From assembly GCA_003490025.1 (NCBI GenBank), contig DNJC01000055.1, positions 70,000 through 133,999 on the forward strand: a DNA stretch of 64,000 bases, in the 5' to 3' direction. The number at the start of each line of letters is the position of its first letter. Position 1 is the stretch's first letter. This document shows positions 27,714 to 35,293 of the stretch, piece after piece. Under the pieces are notes generated by a model. The model searched no databases, was not told the DNA's origin, and worked only from the letters and a program-made list of their open reading frames with translations. The position numbers and the translations under genes were made by a program. Source of the DNA: Geobacter sp. Its GTDB lineage: Bacteria > Desulfobacterota > Desulfuromonadia > Geobacterales > Geobacteraceae.

Positions 27714-28796
27714 TCACCCCCTGTAGCGCAAGAGGAAAAGCTCGTCGCCGTAGCGGTTCGCCATTTCAAGTTCTTCGTTGGAGAGTTCAGCGGCAGGGAC
27801 GGGGGTGCGGAAGCGGCGCAGGAAACTGCGGGCAGCGCCGTCCAGCGGGCCGATCCGGTGCCCGAGGCGCCCGGGGATATGCAGCGGCGCCACCCGGAAG
27901 GGCGACAGCGCCTTTGAGAGGCAGGGGTTGATCACGAAGGTGGCGTCCGCAGCGGAGCCGCTCCCCTTGACGTTGCGCCCGAGGTAGAGGACGAAGTTGC
28001 CGGGGGATCTCCGCTCCCTCTCCAGCTCCCGGATCCGGGCCACTTCCCCTTCCACCTCCGGCAGCGCCCCGGCATGGGCGAAGAGAAGCGGCTGCAACCC
28101 GCTCGAGGAGACCATCTCCATGAACCGGTCGATCCGGTAGGTCGTGACCAGGGGATGCAGCAGGGCGTCCGCGAGACCGCAACGGAAGGAGACCTCGTCC
28201 GACTCCTCGAAGAAGCGCTTCAGGCGTGATCCCTCTTTGCTGCGGGCCACCATCTTCAGCACCTCCGCCGGCTGTTCCACCTTCAGGATGCGCAGGGCGC
28301 GCCGGATCGACTCCTCCTCGCGGCGCGTGTAGCGGCTGTAGACCATCACCCTCAGGATCCCCCCCTCTCCCAGCCTCGAAGAGAGCGAGACGAGCCCCGC
28401 CTCCGGGTCGTCCAGGTGGTGCAGCACCCCGTAGGCGTCTATGAAGCCGAAGGGGCCGGGGGCGTGCGACGGGTCGCGAAGATCCCCCTTCAGGAACCGC
28501 GAAGTGGTGATCCCGTGCAGCAGGCAGTGCAGCCGGGCCCGCGCCAGGCTCTTGCCGGAGAGGTCGAGCGCCGTGATGGCGCAGTCGGGGTTGGCAAGGG
28601 AGAAGGGATACGGTGCGAAGCTGCCGCACCCGGCGATCAGGATGCGCTTCAGGTTTTGAGGAGGGAGTTCGCCGTTGAAGCGGCTCCAGAGGGCGGCGAG
28701 GTTGTTGGCGTAGGTATCGAAGCGGCGCACCGAGGCGAGCAGCGGGTAGTTCGGGTAGGGGTAAAGCTCGTAATGGCGGCGCACTGAGTCGGACAT
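27714..28796 (-). CDS. Class I SAM-dependent methyltransferase
   Basis: The 360-residue protein starts with RRHYELYPYPNYPL, a segment seen in a group of putative methyltransferases, followed by SAM motif I ILIAGCGSFAPYPFSLA (AGCG variant), ITALDLS and AYGVLHHLDDPE. The C-terminal 150 residues are not assigned. The substrate is unknown. The ATG at 28796 is preferred over one three codons earlier; neither has a strong ribosome site. It stands alone between the repeat and the MCP gene. Confidence 0.8.
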   Translation of the reverse strand: MSDSVRRHYELYPYPNYPLLASVRRFDTYANNLAALWSRFNGELPPQNLKRILIAGCGSFAPYPFSLANPDCAITALDLSGKSLARARLHCLLHGITTSRFLKGDLRDPSHAPGPFGFIDAYGVLHHLDDPEAGLVSLSSRLGEGGILRVMVYSRYTRREEESIRRALRILKVEQPAEVLKMVARSKEGSRLKRFFEESDEVSFRCGLADALLHPLVTTYRIDRFMEMVSSSGLQPLLFAHAGALPEVEGEVARIRELERERRSPGNFVLYLGRNVKGSGSAADATFVINPCLSKALSPFRVAPLHIPGRLGHRIGPLDGAARSFLRRFRTPVPAAELSNEELEMANRYGDELFLLRYRG

Positions 28797-28889
28797 GGCC
28801 CACACTCTACCAATTTGCCGCCCCCCTTGGCAAGGGGCGATGCGGCCGCTGCCGCATCGGCCCCGCTACGGGGAATTTCCCGCTTCGCC

Positions 28890-30419
28890 TCAGAAGGTGA
28901 ACCGGTTCACCATCCGGGAAAGCTTTTCCACCTCCCGCTCCAGGTCCCGGGCCGCCAGCAGCGACTCGACCGCGCCGGAGGCGTTCTTCTCGGTGACCAC
29001 GGTGATCTGCGCGGCCCTGGCGTTGATCTGCTCAAGCCCCGTGGTCTGGTCCTCGATATGGGCCATGATGTCGTCGGCAAACTTCGCTATGGCGCTGGCT
29101 CCCTGCACCGCGCCCTCCAGTTGCCGGTCCATCTCCCTTGTGAGTGCGACCCCCTCCTTGGAAAGCGCCAGTGCGGTCATCGTGAGCGATCCGGTCGTCC
29201 TGGCCGAACCCGCCGATTTCGCGGCAAGGGTGCGTATCTCGTCGGTCATCACCTTGAACTCGTCGCCCGCCCCCTCCACGTGGGCGGCCTCGATGGCGGC
29301 GTTCACCCCCAGCAGGTTGGCAAACCTCGCGATGTTGAGGAGGCTCGCGATGAGGGACGACAATTCCTCCCGGTGCTCCAGGCCCAGCTTCTTCTCGAAC
29401 TCCTTCATGGAGGCCGCCGTTTGGGAGCAGTGCCGGGAGAGTTTGCGGATCTCCTGGGCCACCACGCCGAAGCCGCCGGCCGAGATCCTCATCCTGGCGG
29501 CTTTCTCGATGGTGCTGTTGGCCAGCACCCCGGTCTCCTGCGCTATGCCGTCTATGTCCGTGGCGATGCTCGCGGTGCTTTCGGCCGCCCTGCTGATCTC
29601 GTCCATCGAGGCGAGCATCCTGTTCATCGATTCCTTGGCCTGGAGTATCGCCTCGGTGGCCTGCTTCGCATCGGCATGCGCCTCCTTGGATCTCCGGGCG
29701 CTCTGCGTCGCCGTTTCCGAAAGGAGCCCCAGCTTCACCGAGGTCTCGCCCAATTCCCGGCTCTGTTCGCTGGCGCCGCTGGCAAAGGAGGAACTGATGG
29801 TGGTGATCTTGCGTCCCACCTCGGACACCAGGGAGACCGCCTCCGATACCTGGGCTATGGCGCCGTTCAGTTCTCCGGCCGTGGAGTTCATCGACTTCCG
29901 GATGGCGGCATGCTCGCCGCGGTACTTACCGCTCATCCTGCTCTTCAGGTCGTAGCGCGCCAGCCGGTCCAGCACCTCGCCCGCCTCCTGGATCGGCGCG
30001 ATTACGGCGTCCAGAGTGCTGTTGAAGCCTGCGAGCAACTCCTTCCAGATCCCCTCGTAGTCCCAGTCGTTGCCCCGCGTCTTCAGCTTCCCTTCGCCTA
30101 TGCTGTTGGTGAGGTGCACCGCCTCGCCATGCATCCCGTACAGGATGGCGAGGAGCGCGTTTATGTTCTGCTTGATCCTGTTGTATTCCCCCTGGTACTC
30201 CTCGATCACGAACGGGGGGAGTTCGCCCCGGGCGATCTGCTCCAGCGCCCCCCCGGCAAGCCTCATGGGAATGACGAGGGAGTCGATCATGCCGTTGATC
30301 AGGCGCACCGTTTCCGCGTCCTCGGGGCAAAGCCCGGTCACGTCGCCGCGGACGTCGAGCTTGCCTGCGATCATGCCGTCCGACAATTTCCTCACGACCT
30401 GGTTGACTCCCTTATTCAT
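28890..30419 (-). CDS. Soluble MCP-like protein with two signalling-tip motifs
   Basis: A 509-residue chemoreceptor-like protein with no membrane helices. Two HAMP-like segments (about 48-100 and 125-180) lead into a long coiled coil. The hairpin-tip motif that normally occurs once appears twice: DIDGIAQETGVLA...FGVVAQEIRKLS (about 288-330) and NIARFANLLGVNAAIEAAH...DEIRTLAAKSA (about 362-404). It is the last gene of the hydrogenase operon and overlaps the protease gene by 8 bases, so it is expressed with the hydrogenase. It could report hydrogenase state to CheA through the CheW gene at the other end of the operon. Confidence 0.85.
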   Translation of the reverse strand: MNKGVNQVVRKLSDGMIAGKLDVRGDVTGLCPEDAETVRLINGMIDSLVIPMRLAGGALEQIARGELPPFVIEEYQGEYNRIKQNINALLAILYGMHGEAVHLTNSIGEGKLKTRGNDWDYEGIWKELLAGFNSTLDAVIAPIQEAGEVLDRLARYDLKSRMSGKYRGEHAAIRKSMNSTAGELNGAIAQVSEAVSLVSEVGRKITTISSSFASGASEQSRELGETSVKLGLLSETATQSARRSKEAHADAKQATEAILQAKESMNRMLASMDEISRAAESTASIATDIDGIAQETGVLANSTIEKAARMRISAGGFGVVAQEIRKLSRHCSQTAASMKEFEKKLGLEHREELSSLIASLLNIARFANLLGVNAAIEAAHVEGAGDEFKVMTDEIRTLAAKSAGSARTTGSLTMTALALSKEGVALTREMDRQLEGAVQGASAIAKFADDIMAHIEDQTTGLEQINARAAQITVVTEKNASGAVESLLAARDLEREVEKLSRMVNRFTF

Positions 30420-30882
30420 TATGGCCTCCCTCTACCAGCCCCCGTACGGCGGCGACAGCCCGATCAATGGCCTGCGAGACTTCCCTGGTCATGAACTCGC
30501 GGGTTCGGTTGAAACAGCGCCCCTCGATCCCCACCAGCGTCACCCGTTCCGGGACCTGCTCCGGGGTCAGGATTCTGCCGATCTCGATCGCTTCCCTCAA
30601 ACCCAGGCCGTGCGCCGAGATCTCCGGGCCGCTTTGCGGCAGCTCGCTCCACGCCAGCAGGTGCACCGTTCCGGGAGCGGCCCCCAGCTGGACCGCGTCC
30701 ACCACGACCAGGTCCGTTTCGCCATCCAAAAGCGGCAGGATGTCGACGCCGCCGACCCCGCAATACTCGACCCGCGCGGCGACGGCTCCGAGCCGGCAAT
30801 ACACCTCGTACCCGGCCGCGTCGTCGGCGATCAGTTCGTTGCCGATGCAGATGACTACTGTACGGCGGTCGCGAAGCTGCAT
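30412..30882 (-). CDS. [NiFe] hydrogenase maturation protease
   Basis: The 156-residue endopeptidase removes the C-terminal tail of the hydrogenase large subunit after Ni insertion. It has the HycI/HyaD family start VVICIGNELIADDAAGYEVY and the VVDAVQL motif; the first Asp/Glu after GN and the Asp in VVDAV are the nickel-sensing residues. I start at ATG 30882; the frame upstream is antisense-like over the neighbouring gene. It overlaps the V4R-like gene by 28 bases and the MCP gene by 8. Confidence 0.9.
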   Translation of the reverse strand: MQLRDRRTVVICIGNELIADDAAGYEVYCRLGAVAARVEYCGVGGVDILPLLDGETDLVVVDAVQLGAAPGTVHLLAWSELPQSGPEISAHGLGLREAIEIGRILTPEQVPERVTLVGIEGRCFNRTREFMTREVSQAIDRAVAAVRGLVEGGHNE

Positions 30883-31310
30883 TGCTCCCCCGCCGAAACG
30901 ATCCTCGACTTCACCGGCCGGCAGAGAAGGCCGTTGGCGATGCCGTCGAAATAGGCATGAAACAGGCGGCAGAGCGCGCCTCCCGTCTCGATCTTGCGCA
31001 GCGCGCACATGTCCCTCAGGATGCACCTCCCGAACAGCAGGGTCTCCCCTTCGAGGCTGAACTCGAAGCCCGCCCGCATGATTTCCCCCAGGGCGGCCAC
31101 CACCTCCCCGAGCGTCGGCTCGTTCAGCTCCAGCGGGAGCTTGGCCGCGGTGTCCCTCCCGGCTATCCTCCCCACGGGAGCGGTGTTCCCGCCCATGATG
31201 TTGTCGATGGTGCTGGCGAAGGCGTCCAGCAGGAAGGCGACCTCGACATACGCCTTCTGGTAGTCCTCCGCCGTGAGCTCCACGTTGTAGTTCCGGTCGC
31301 TGCTGTTCAT
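30855..31310 (-). CDS. V4R-like hydrogenase-associated protein
   Basis: This 151-residue protein ends with a segment like the hydrocarbon-binding 4-vinyl-reductase (V4R) domain: LFGRCILRDMCALRKIETGG, LCRLFHAYFDGIANGLL and SAGEQCSFA. The three Cys-containing positions match those seen in the operon's other V4R-like gene (33946-34440). Small V4R proteins bind hydrophobic ligands or metals; the role here is unknown, perhaps in sensing or hydrogenase assembly. Its start overlaps the ferredoxin stop by 4 bases. Confidence 0.65.
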   Translation of the reverse strand: MNSSDRNYNVELTAEDYQKAYVEVAFLLDAFASTIDNIMGGNTAPVGRIAGRDTAAKLPLELNEPTLGEVVAALGEIMRAGFEFSLEGETLLFGRCILRDMCALRKIETGGALCRLFHAYFDGIANGLLCRPVKSRIVSAGEQCSFATAVQ

Positions 31311-31561
31311 AGGAATTTCTCCATCTTTTTGCAGAACTCTTCGTCCCGGTAGAAGTTCTTCACCAGGTGGAAGTCCCGGTGCGAGATGGCGCCGGACGGG
31401 CAGATGTAGGAGCAGGAAAGGCAGGCGATGCAGTCCTCGCCGTGCACGACGGTGCAAAGGCGTTTTTCCTCGTCCAGCGCGAAGACCTTGGTCGGGCAGA
31501 TGTCGATGCAGAGTTCGCACCCCCGGCAGGACTGCTCGTGGACGGTTATCTCCAGTGACAT
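31307..31561 (-). CDS. 2[4Fe-4S] ferredoxin
   Basis: The 84-residue protein has two complete clusters of the bacterial type: CRGCELCIDICP and CIACLSCSYICP. It lies 3 bases after the hydrogenase large-subunit stop and overlaps the next gene, so it is probably the electron carrier or a bound subunit of this hydrogenase. Confidence 0.95.
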   Translation of the reverse strand: MSLEITVHEQSCRGCELCIDICPTKVFALDEEKRLCTVVHGEDCIACLSCSYICPSGAISHRDFHLVKNFYRDEEFCKKMEKFL

Positions 31562-31564
31562 GGC

Positions 31565-32980
31565 TTACCTCCGGACGGTTCTGACCGCGTCGCCGCCGCG
31601 GCTGATCGCTATCTCCAGCGGCATGCGCCCGACGGCGTGCGTGGCGCAGGAGAGGCACGGGTCGTAGCAGCGGATGCTGAACTCGACTGCGTTCATGAGC
31701 GCCCTGTCGTCCGGGCGGTCGATGACGTGGGACCGGGCGGCCTGCTCGATGGAACGGTTGATGATGGCGTAGTTCTGCTGCGTCGCCACGATCAGGTTCG
31801 CCGCCCGGACGATCCCCCGCTCGTCGATCTGGTAGTCGTGGATCAGGGTGCCGCGCGGCGCCTCCACGTGCCCCACCCCCCTCCCCCCCTTGAAGCGGAC
31901 CGGGATCCGGGTCTCCCCGTGGATGGCCTTGTCCTTTACGATCTCCCCGGCGCGCTCGATGGCCCAAACGATCTCGATCAGCTTTGCGTAGGTCTGGAAG
32001 ACGGTGGTGTGGCAGGGCCAACCACCCAGCGCCGTGAATTCCGCGAGTTCGGCGTCGGCGAGTTCGGTGCCGAAACGGCGCGCCACGTTCATCCTCGCCA
32101 TGGGGCCGACGCGGTAGTCGTGCAGCCCCCCCTCCAGGTTGATCCCCACCTTCTTCATGTAGGACCAGTCCACCACCGATTCGAGCAGGTACTTGTCGTA
32201 CTCCTCTATCCCGAATTCGAGGCGCGTGGCGCCGGTCTCGTCGATCACCCGCAGTCTCCCCCCGATCAGGGATACGGCGTCGTCCTTCACCGTCCCCATC
32301 GCCCAGGAGGGGACCACCCACTCGGCGCCCATCGCGGGGTGCAGCTCCAGCGCCCTCAGGAGGAGCCCCTTCACGGCGGGGACCACCGCGGGGAGGAGCC
32401 CCCGCGCCTCGTCGACCCATTCCTTCAGGGCTTTTTCCTTCTCCTGGTCCAGCGTGAAGGCGATCCCCCCCGCGACCGAGGTGACCGGGTGCGTCCCCCT
32501 CCCACCCACCATCTCGTTGATCTTCTGGCCGATGGTTCTCAGCCGCAGCGCGATCCTGGCAAGCTCCGGGTTCGCCTGGACGATCCCCACGATGTTGCGC
32601 GACGCCGGATCGGAGTCGAGCCCCAGCACCAGGTCCGGCCCCTGCAGCACGAAGATGGAAAGGGAGTGGGAGTGGATGAGGTGGCCGAGATACATCAGCT
32701 CGCGCAAAAGGAGGGCGGCCGGGGGGGGAGTGACCCCCGCGGCGCGGTCCAGGGCGTCGCAGGCCGCCAGGTGGTGCGCGGTCGGGCAGACCCCGCAGAT
32801 GCGCGCCGTGATGTGCGGCATCCGGTCCGCCTCCATGCCGATCAGGATCTTCTCGAAGCCGCGCAGCTCGTTCACCACGAGCCCCGCGTTTTCCAGCTTC
32901 CCCGACTCGTCGAGGTTGATGTACACCTTCGCGTGCCCCTCGATGCGGGTGACCGGGTCTATCTTCAGCGTCTTCTTCAT
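31565..32980 (-). CDS. [NiFe] hydrogenase large subunit (group 3-like)
   Basis: The 471-residue catalytic subunit binds the NiFe(CN)2CO centre. The N-terminal L1 motif RICGVCPTAHH and the C-terminal DPCLSCATH supply the four nickel cysteines; both Cys pairs are present, with no selenocysteine. After the final His a 22-residue tail (AVGRMPLEIAISR...) remains, the target of the protease encoded two genes on. DPVTRIEGHAKV near the start is typical of the MvhA/group 3 type, which couples to cytosolic carriers and not to the membrane. It overlaps the small subunit gene by 4 bases. The longer frame upstream is not used. Confidence 0.94.
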   Translation of the reverse strand: MKKTLKIDPVTRIEGHAKVYINLDESGKLENAGLVVNELRGFEKILIGMEADRMPHITARICGVCPTAHHLAACDALDRAAGVTPPPAALLLRELMYLGHLIHSHSLSIFVLQGPDLVLGLDSDPASRNIVGIVQANPELARIALRLRTIGQKINEMVGGRGTHPVTSVAGGIAFTLDQEKEKALKEWVDEARGLLPAVVPAVKGLLLRALELHPAMGAEWVVPSWAMGTVKDDAVSLIGGRLRVIDETGATRLEFGIEEYDKYLLESVVDWSYMKKVGINLEGGLHDYRVGPMARMNVARRFGTELADAELAEFTALGGWPCHTTVFQTYAKLIEIVWAIERAGEIVKDKAIHGETRIPVRFKGGRGVGHVEAPRGTLIHDYQIDERGIVRAANLIVATQQNYAIINRSIEQAARSHVIDRPDDRALMNAVEFSIRCYDPCLSCATHAVGRMPLEIAISRGGDAVRTVRR

Positions 32981-33924
32981 ACACTCTCCCCGGCTTCGTG
33001 GTCCGCCTGTTCGTCCTCGATCCACCTCCTGATGTGGAAGGTCGGCTTGTTCCCGATCATCGAGGTGGCCATGGTGTAGGAGTAATGCGACTTGGCGGAG
33101 CGCTCCAGGGCGCTCACGATCTCGTCGCGGTCGATTTTCGTCAGCCGCGACATCCGCTCCGCCACCTCGGTCCTGATGTCGCGGTTCGGCTCGGTAAGGA
33201 TCTGCATGGTGGCCCCGGCGCAGCCGGTGCAGGGTACGCCGTTGGTCGGGCAGGGGGCGAGGCAGCGGTCTATGGTGACCGAGCCGAGGCAGGCGTAACC
33301 CTGGCTCAGGAAGCACTGCTCCGGGTCCGGAATGCCGTCCGAGTTGGACCTGATTTTCGTCACCTCCGTCTTTTCCATGCGGCGCTTGCACTTGGCACAG
33401 ACGGCGCGGCGGCTCACCTGCGGCTCGCGCCCCTCGACCAGGGCCGAGAGCGCCTCGAGGACGAAGACGGGGTGAGGCGGGCAACCGGGGAGGTAGAGGT
33501 CGACGTCGATCACCGTGTCGAGGGGCGAAACCACCGACTCCAGCGGCGAAACCATGCTGCTGGGAGGGGGCGCGGAGGTGGTGGTCTTGTTCTCCAGGTA
33601 AACGGCTTGGCCGATTTCCGCGGGTGTGTGCAGGTTCCCCGCGCCCGCAGGTCCCCCGAACACCGCGCAGGAGCCCCAGGCGATGACCACGTCGCACGCC
33701 TTGCGCATCTCGATCGCCGCGTACCTGTCGTGCTCGTTGCGGATGGCCCCCGAGACCAGCCCCACCGTCGCGTGCGGGTACCCCTTGATGTCCGTCAGCA
33801 CCGGACAGCGCTGGATTTTCACAGCCTGCAGGACGTTGAGGATCTTCTCGTGCAGATCGACGATGGCGATGTGGCATCCGGAACAGTCGCTCAACCATTC
33901 CGTGTTGACGGTAACCTCACCCAT
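32977..33924 (-). CDS. [NiFe] hydrogenase small subunit (group 3-like)
   Basis: The 315-residue subunit carries the FeS relay. It lacks a Tat signal, so the enzyme is cytosolic. Cluster ligands are visible in SDCSGCHIAIVDLHE (proximal), AWGSCAVFGG, LPGCPPHP, and a C-terminal CLAPCPTNGVPCTGC region. A CAKCKRRMEK motif in the middle adds further cysteines, as in MvhG- or NADP-reducing-type small subunits. A GGGAGGG site precedes the ATG. No diaphorase (HoxFU) or MvhD gene is next to it. Confidence 0.92.
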   Translation of the reverse strand: MGEVTVNTEWLSDCSGCHIAIVDLHEKILNVLQAVKIQRCPVLTDIKGYPHATVGLVSGAIRNEHDRYAAIEMRKACDVVIAWGSCAVFGGPAGAGNLHTPAEIGQAVYLENKTTTSAPPPSSMVSPLESVVSPLDTVIDVDLYLPGCPPHPVFVLEALSALVEGREPQVSRRAVCAKCKRRMEKTEVTKIRSNSDGIPDPEQCFLSQGYACLGSVTIDRCLAPCPTNGVPCTGCAGATMQILTEPNRDIRTEVAERMSRLTKIDRDEIVSALERSAKSHYSYTMATSMIGNKPTFHIRRWIEDEQADHEAGESV

Positions 33925-33945
33925 GCAACCCTCCCGAACGGCGGT

Positions 33946-34440
33946 TTAGGCGTTCTTGACCACCAGTTTTTTGTAACAGGCGTTTTCCCCCGCGTGGATG
34001 ATCTCCAGCGAAGATTCCCGCCCCATGATGTTCTGCAGCGCGCCGGCGAAGAAGCCGTACATCATGTTGCAAAGCGACCCCTTCTGGGAGTGCCCGAAGC
34101 GGAACAGGGACTGCCTGATCATGCAGTCCCTGAACACCAGCATGACCTGCGCCCCCTCCTCGGCTTCAAGTACCACCGCCTCCTGGTCGTGCGTCTTGAA
34201 CGGCTCGAAGAGCCAGAGGTAGTCGTTTTTCTTCAGCACTTCCCTCGTGGCGGCGAGCGCCTCCTCGATGTCGCCGGTCCGCGGCACCCCCAGGGAGAGT
34301 TTCTTCCCCAGGTTGACCCCGGCAAGGTACGAGATGCTGCTTGCCGATTCTCCGATCGCCTGTTCCGTCCCCGATGCGATCGCGCCGAGAAACACCATCG
34401 CGTCCTGCAGGGCAAGCCTTTGATTCCGGGTCGTCTCCAT
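33946..34440 (-). CDS. V4R-like hydrogenase-associated protein
   Basis: The 164-residue protein has a C-terminal V4R-like block (CMIRQSLFRFGHSQKGSLC, MMYGFFAGALQNIMG, HAGENACYKKL) that parallels the protein at 30855-31310 although the two differ strongly elsewhere. The N-terminal half is helical and Ala-rich. ATG 34440 follows an AGGAG site at proper distance. It sits between CheW and the small subunit gene, so a role as a ligand or redox sensor linking them is possible but unproved. Confidence 0.65.
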   Translation of the reverse strand: METTRNQRLALQDAMVFLGAIASGTEQAIGESASSISYLAGVNLGKKLSLGVPRTGDIEEALAATREVLKKNDYLWLFEPFKTHDQEAVVLEAEEGAQVMLVFRDCMIRQSLFRFGHSQKGSLCNMMYGFFAGALQNIMGRESSLEIIHAGENACYKKLVVKNA

Positions 34441-34450
34441 GACGGCACTC

Positions 34451-34885
34451 CTATGCAAGATGCTCCAGATTCATGACCACCACGAGCCTCTCCCCCAGTG
34501 GGAGGATCCCTTCTATCCACGGCTGCCCCGCCGCATCGAGGGGGGGCAATATCTCGGTCCGGGCCACGCGGACGACGTCCGAGACCTCGTCGACCACGAA
34601 ACCGGTCAGCTGGCCGTGGAAATCCATGACCGCCACGCAGCTCAAGCGGTGCTCCTCGATCTCCTGCAGGCCGAACCTCTTTCTCAGGCAAACGATCGGG
34701 ACGATGCTCCCCCTGAGGTCTATGATCCCCTCCAGATGTGAAGGTGCGTTCGCCATCCTGGTTATCTCGGTCATGTCGATGATCTCGCGGACGTCCATGA
34801 CGTTGACCCCATACTCTTCACGCCCGATCATGAAGGTGACCATCTGGATATCAGGACTGTTCGTATGCGACGAGGGGTTTGCCAA
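34451..34885 (-). CDS. CheW-like chemotaxis coupling protein
   Basis: The 144-residue CheW domain links chemoreceptors to CheA: VTFMIGREEYGVNVMDVREII at the start, IIDLRGSIVPIVCLRKRFGL, and GFVVDEVSDVVRV. I start at TTG 34885 because AGGAG lies 7 bases before it. The frame stays open to a TTG at 34984 and would add a stretch with CEAC and CFSC motifs; that extension has no ribosome site but cannot be excluded. It is the first gene of the hydrogenase operon, 10 bases before the next start. Confidence 0.88.
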   Translation of the reverse strand: MANPSSHTNSPDIQMVTFMIGREEYGVNVMDVREIIDMTEITRMANAPSHLEGIIDLRGSIVPIVCLRKRFGLQEIEEHRLSCVAVMDFHGQLTGFVVDEVSDVVRVARTEILPPLDAAGQPWIEGILPLGERLVVVMNLEHLA

Positions 34886-34985
34886 TGTCTTTCTCCTCTT
34901 TGCACAGCTGAAGCAGAGCCCGGGTCGGTCATCACGACAGGCTTCGCACGGTTCCGGGTGGACCTTGTCCGCGATGGGTGTCAAG

Positions 34986-35293
34986 TCTCTAGATTGAAGC
35001 AGGGAGGGTGTTGGAGGGATGCCTGCCTTAAAAAGCAGCCGGTCTGTGGAGACTTAGGTGACTTATCGGGACGCAAAGATGCAACTTAAATTTTATTTGT
35101 TAATGGGTACTTTAATACCCGATATCGAGCTGACTAGCGGCTCGTGAAATATCGCGTCGGCGCCGCGAGAGACGAGAGCGGCGGCCATGCTCGTTCCCGT
35201 CTCCCGGCGGCGAAACGGCGTGCCGGTGTTCCCTTTTTTATTGCAAAGGATTTTGCGGTGTGGCACTTTTGGCGCACCCGGGAGGAGATCTTC
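34986..35293. other. Intergenic region between divergent operons
   Basis: No convincing gene. It must contain the start region of the CheW-hydrogenase operon (minus) and of the permease gene (plus). Visible are an AT-rich segment (35087-35105), a GGGTA/TACCC inverted repeat (35105-35120) and a GGGACGCAAAG string (35068-35078) that resembles a GEMM-riboswitch core but lacks the rest of that fold. Confidence 0.5.

Noticed and set aside
31565..33898. Long frame joining the hydrogenase large subunit with upstream sequence
   Set aside because: The upstream part is an out-of-frame reading of the small-subunit gene; the true start is ATG 32980.
35068..35078. GGGACGCAAAG string, a possible GEMM (cyclic dinucleotide) riboswitch upstream of the permease
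   Set aside because: Only the 11-base core matches. The expected upstream AAACC/GNRA hairpin and downstream second stem are missing, so it is probably chance; a covariance-model search would settle it.
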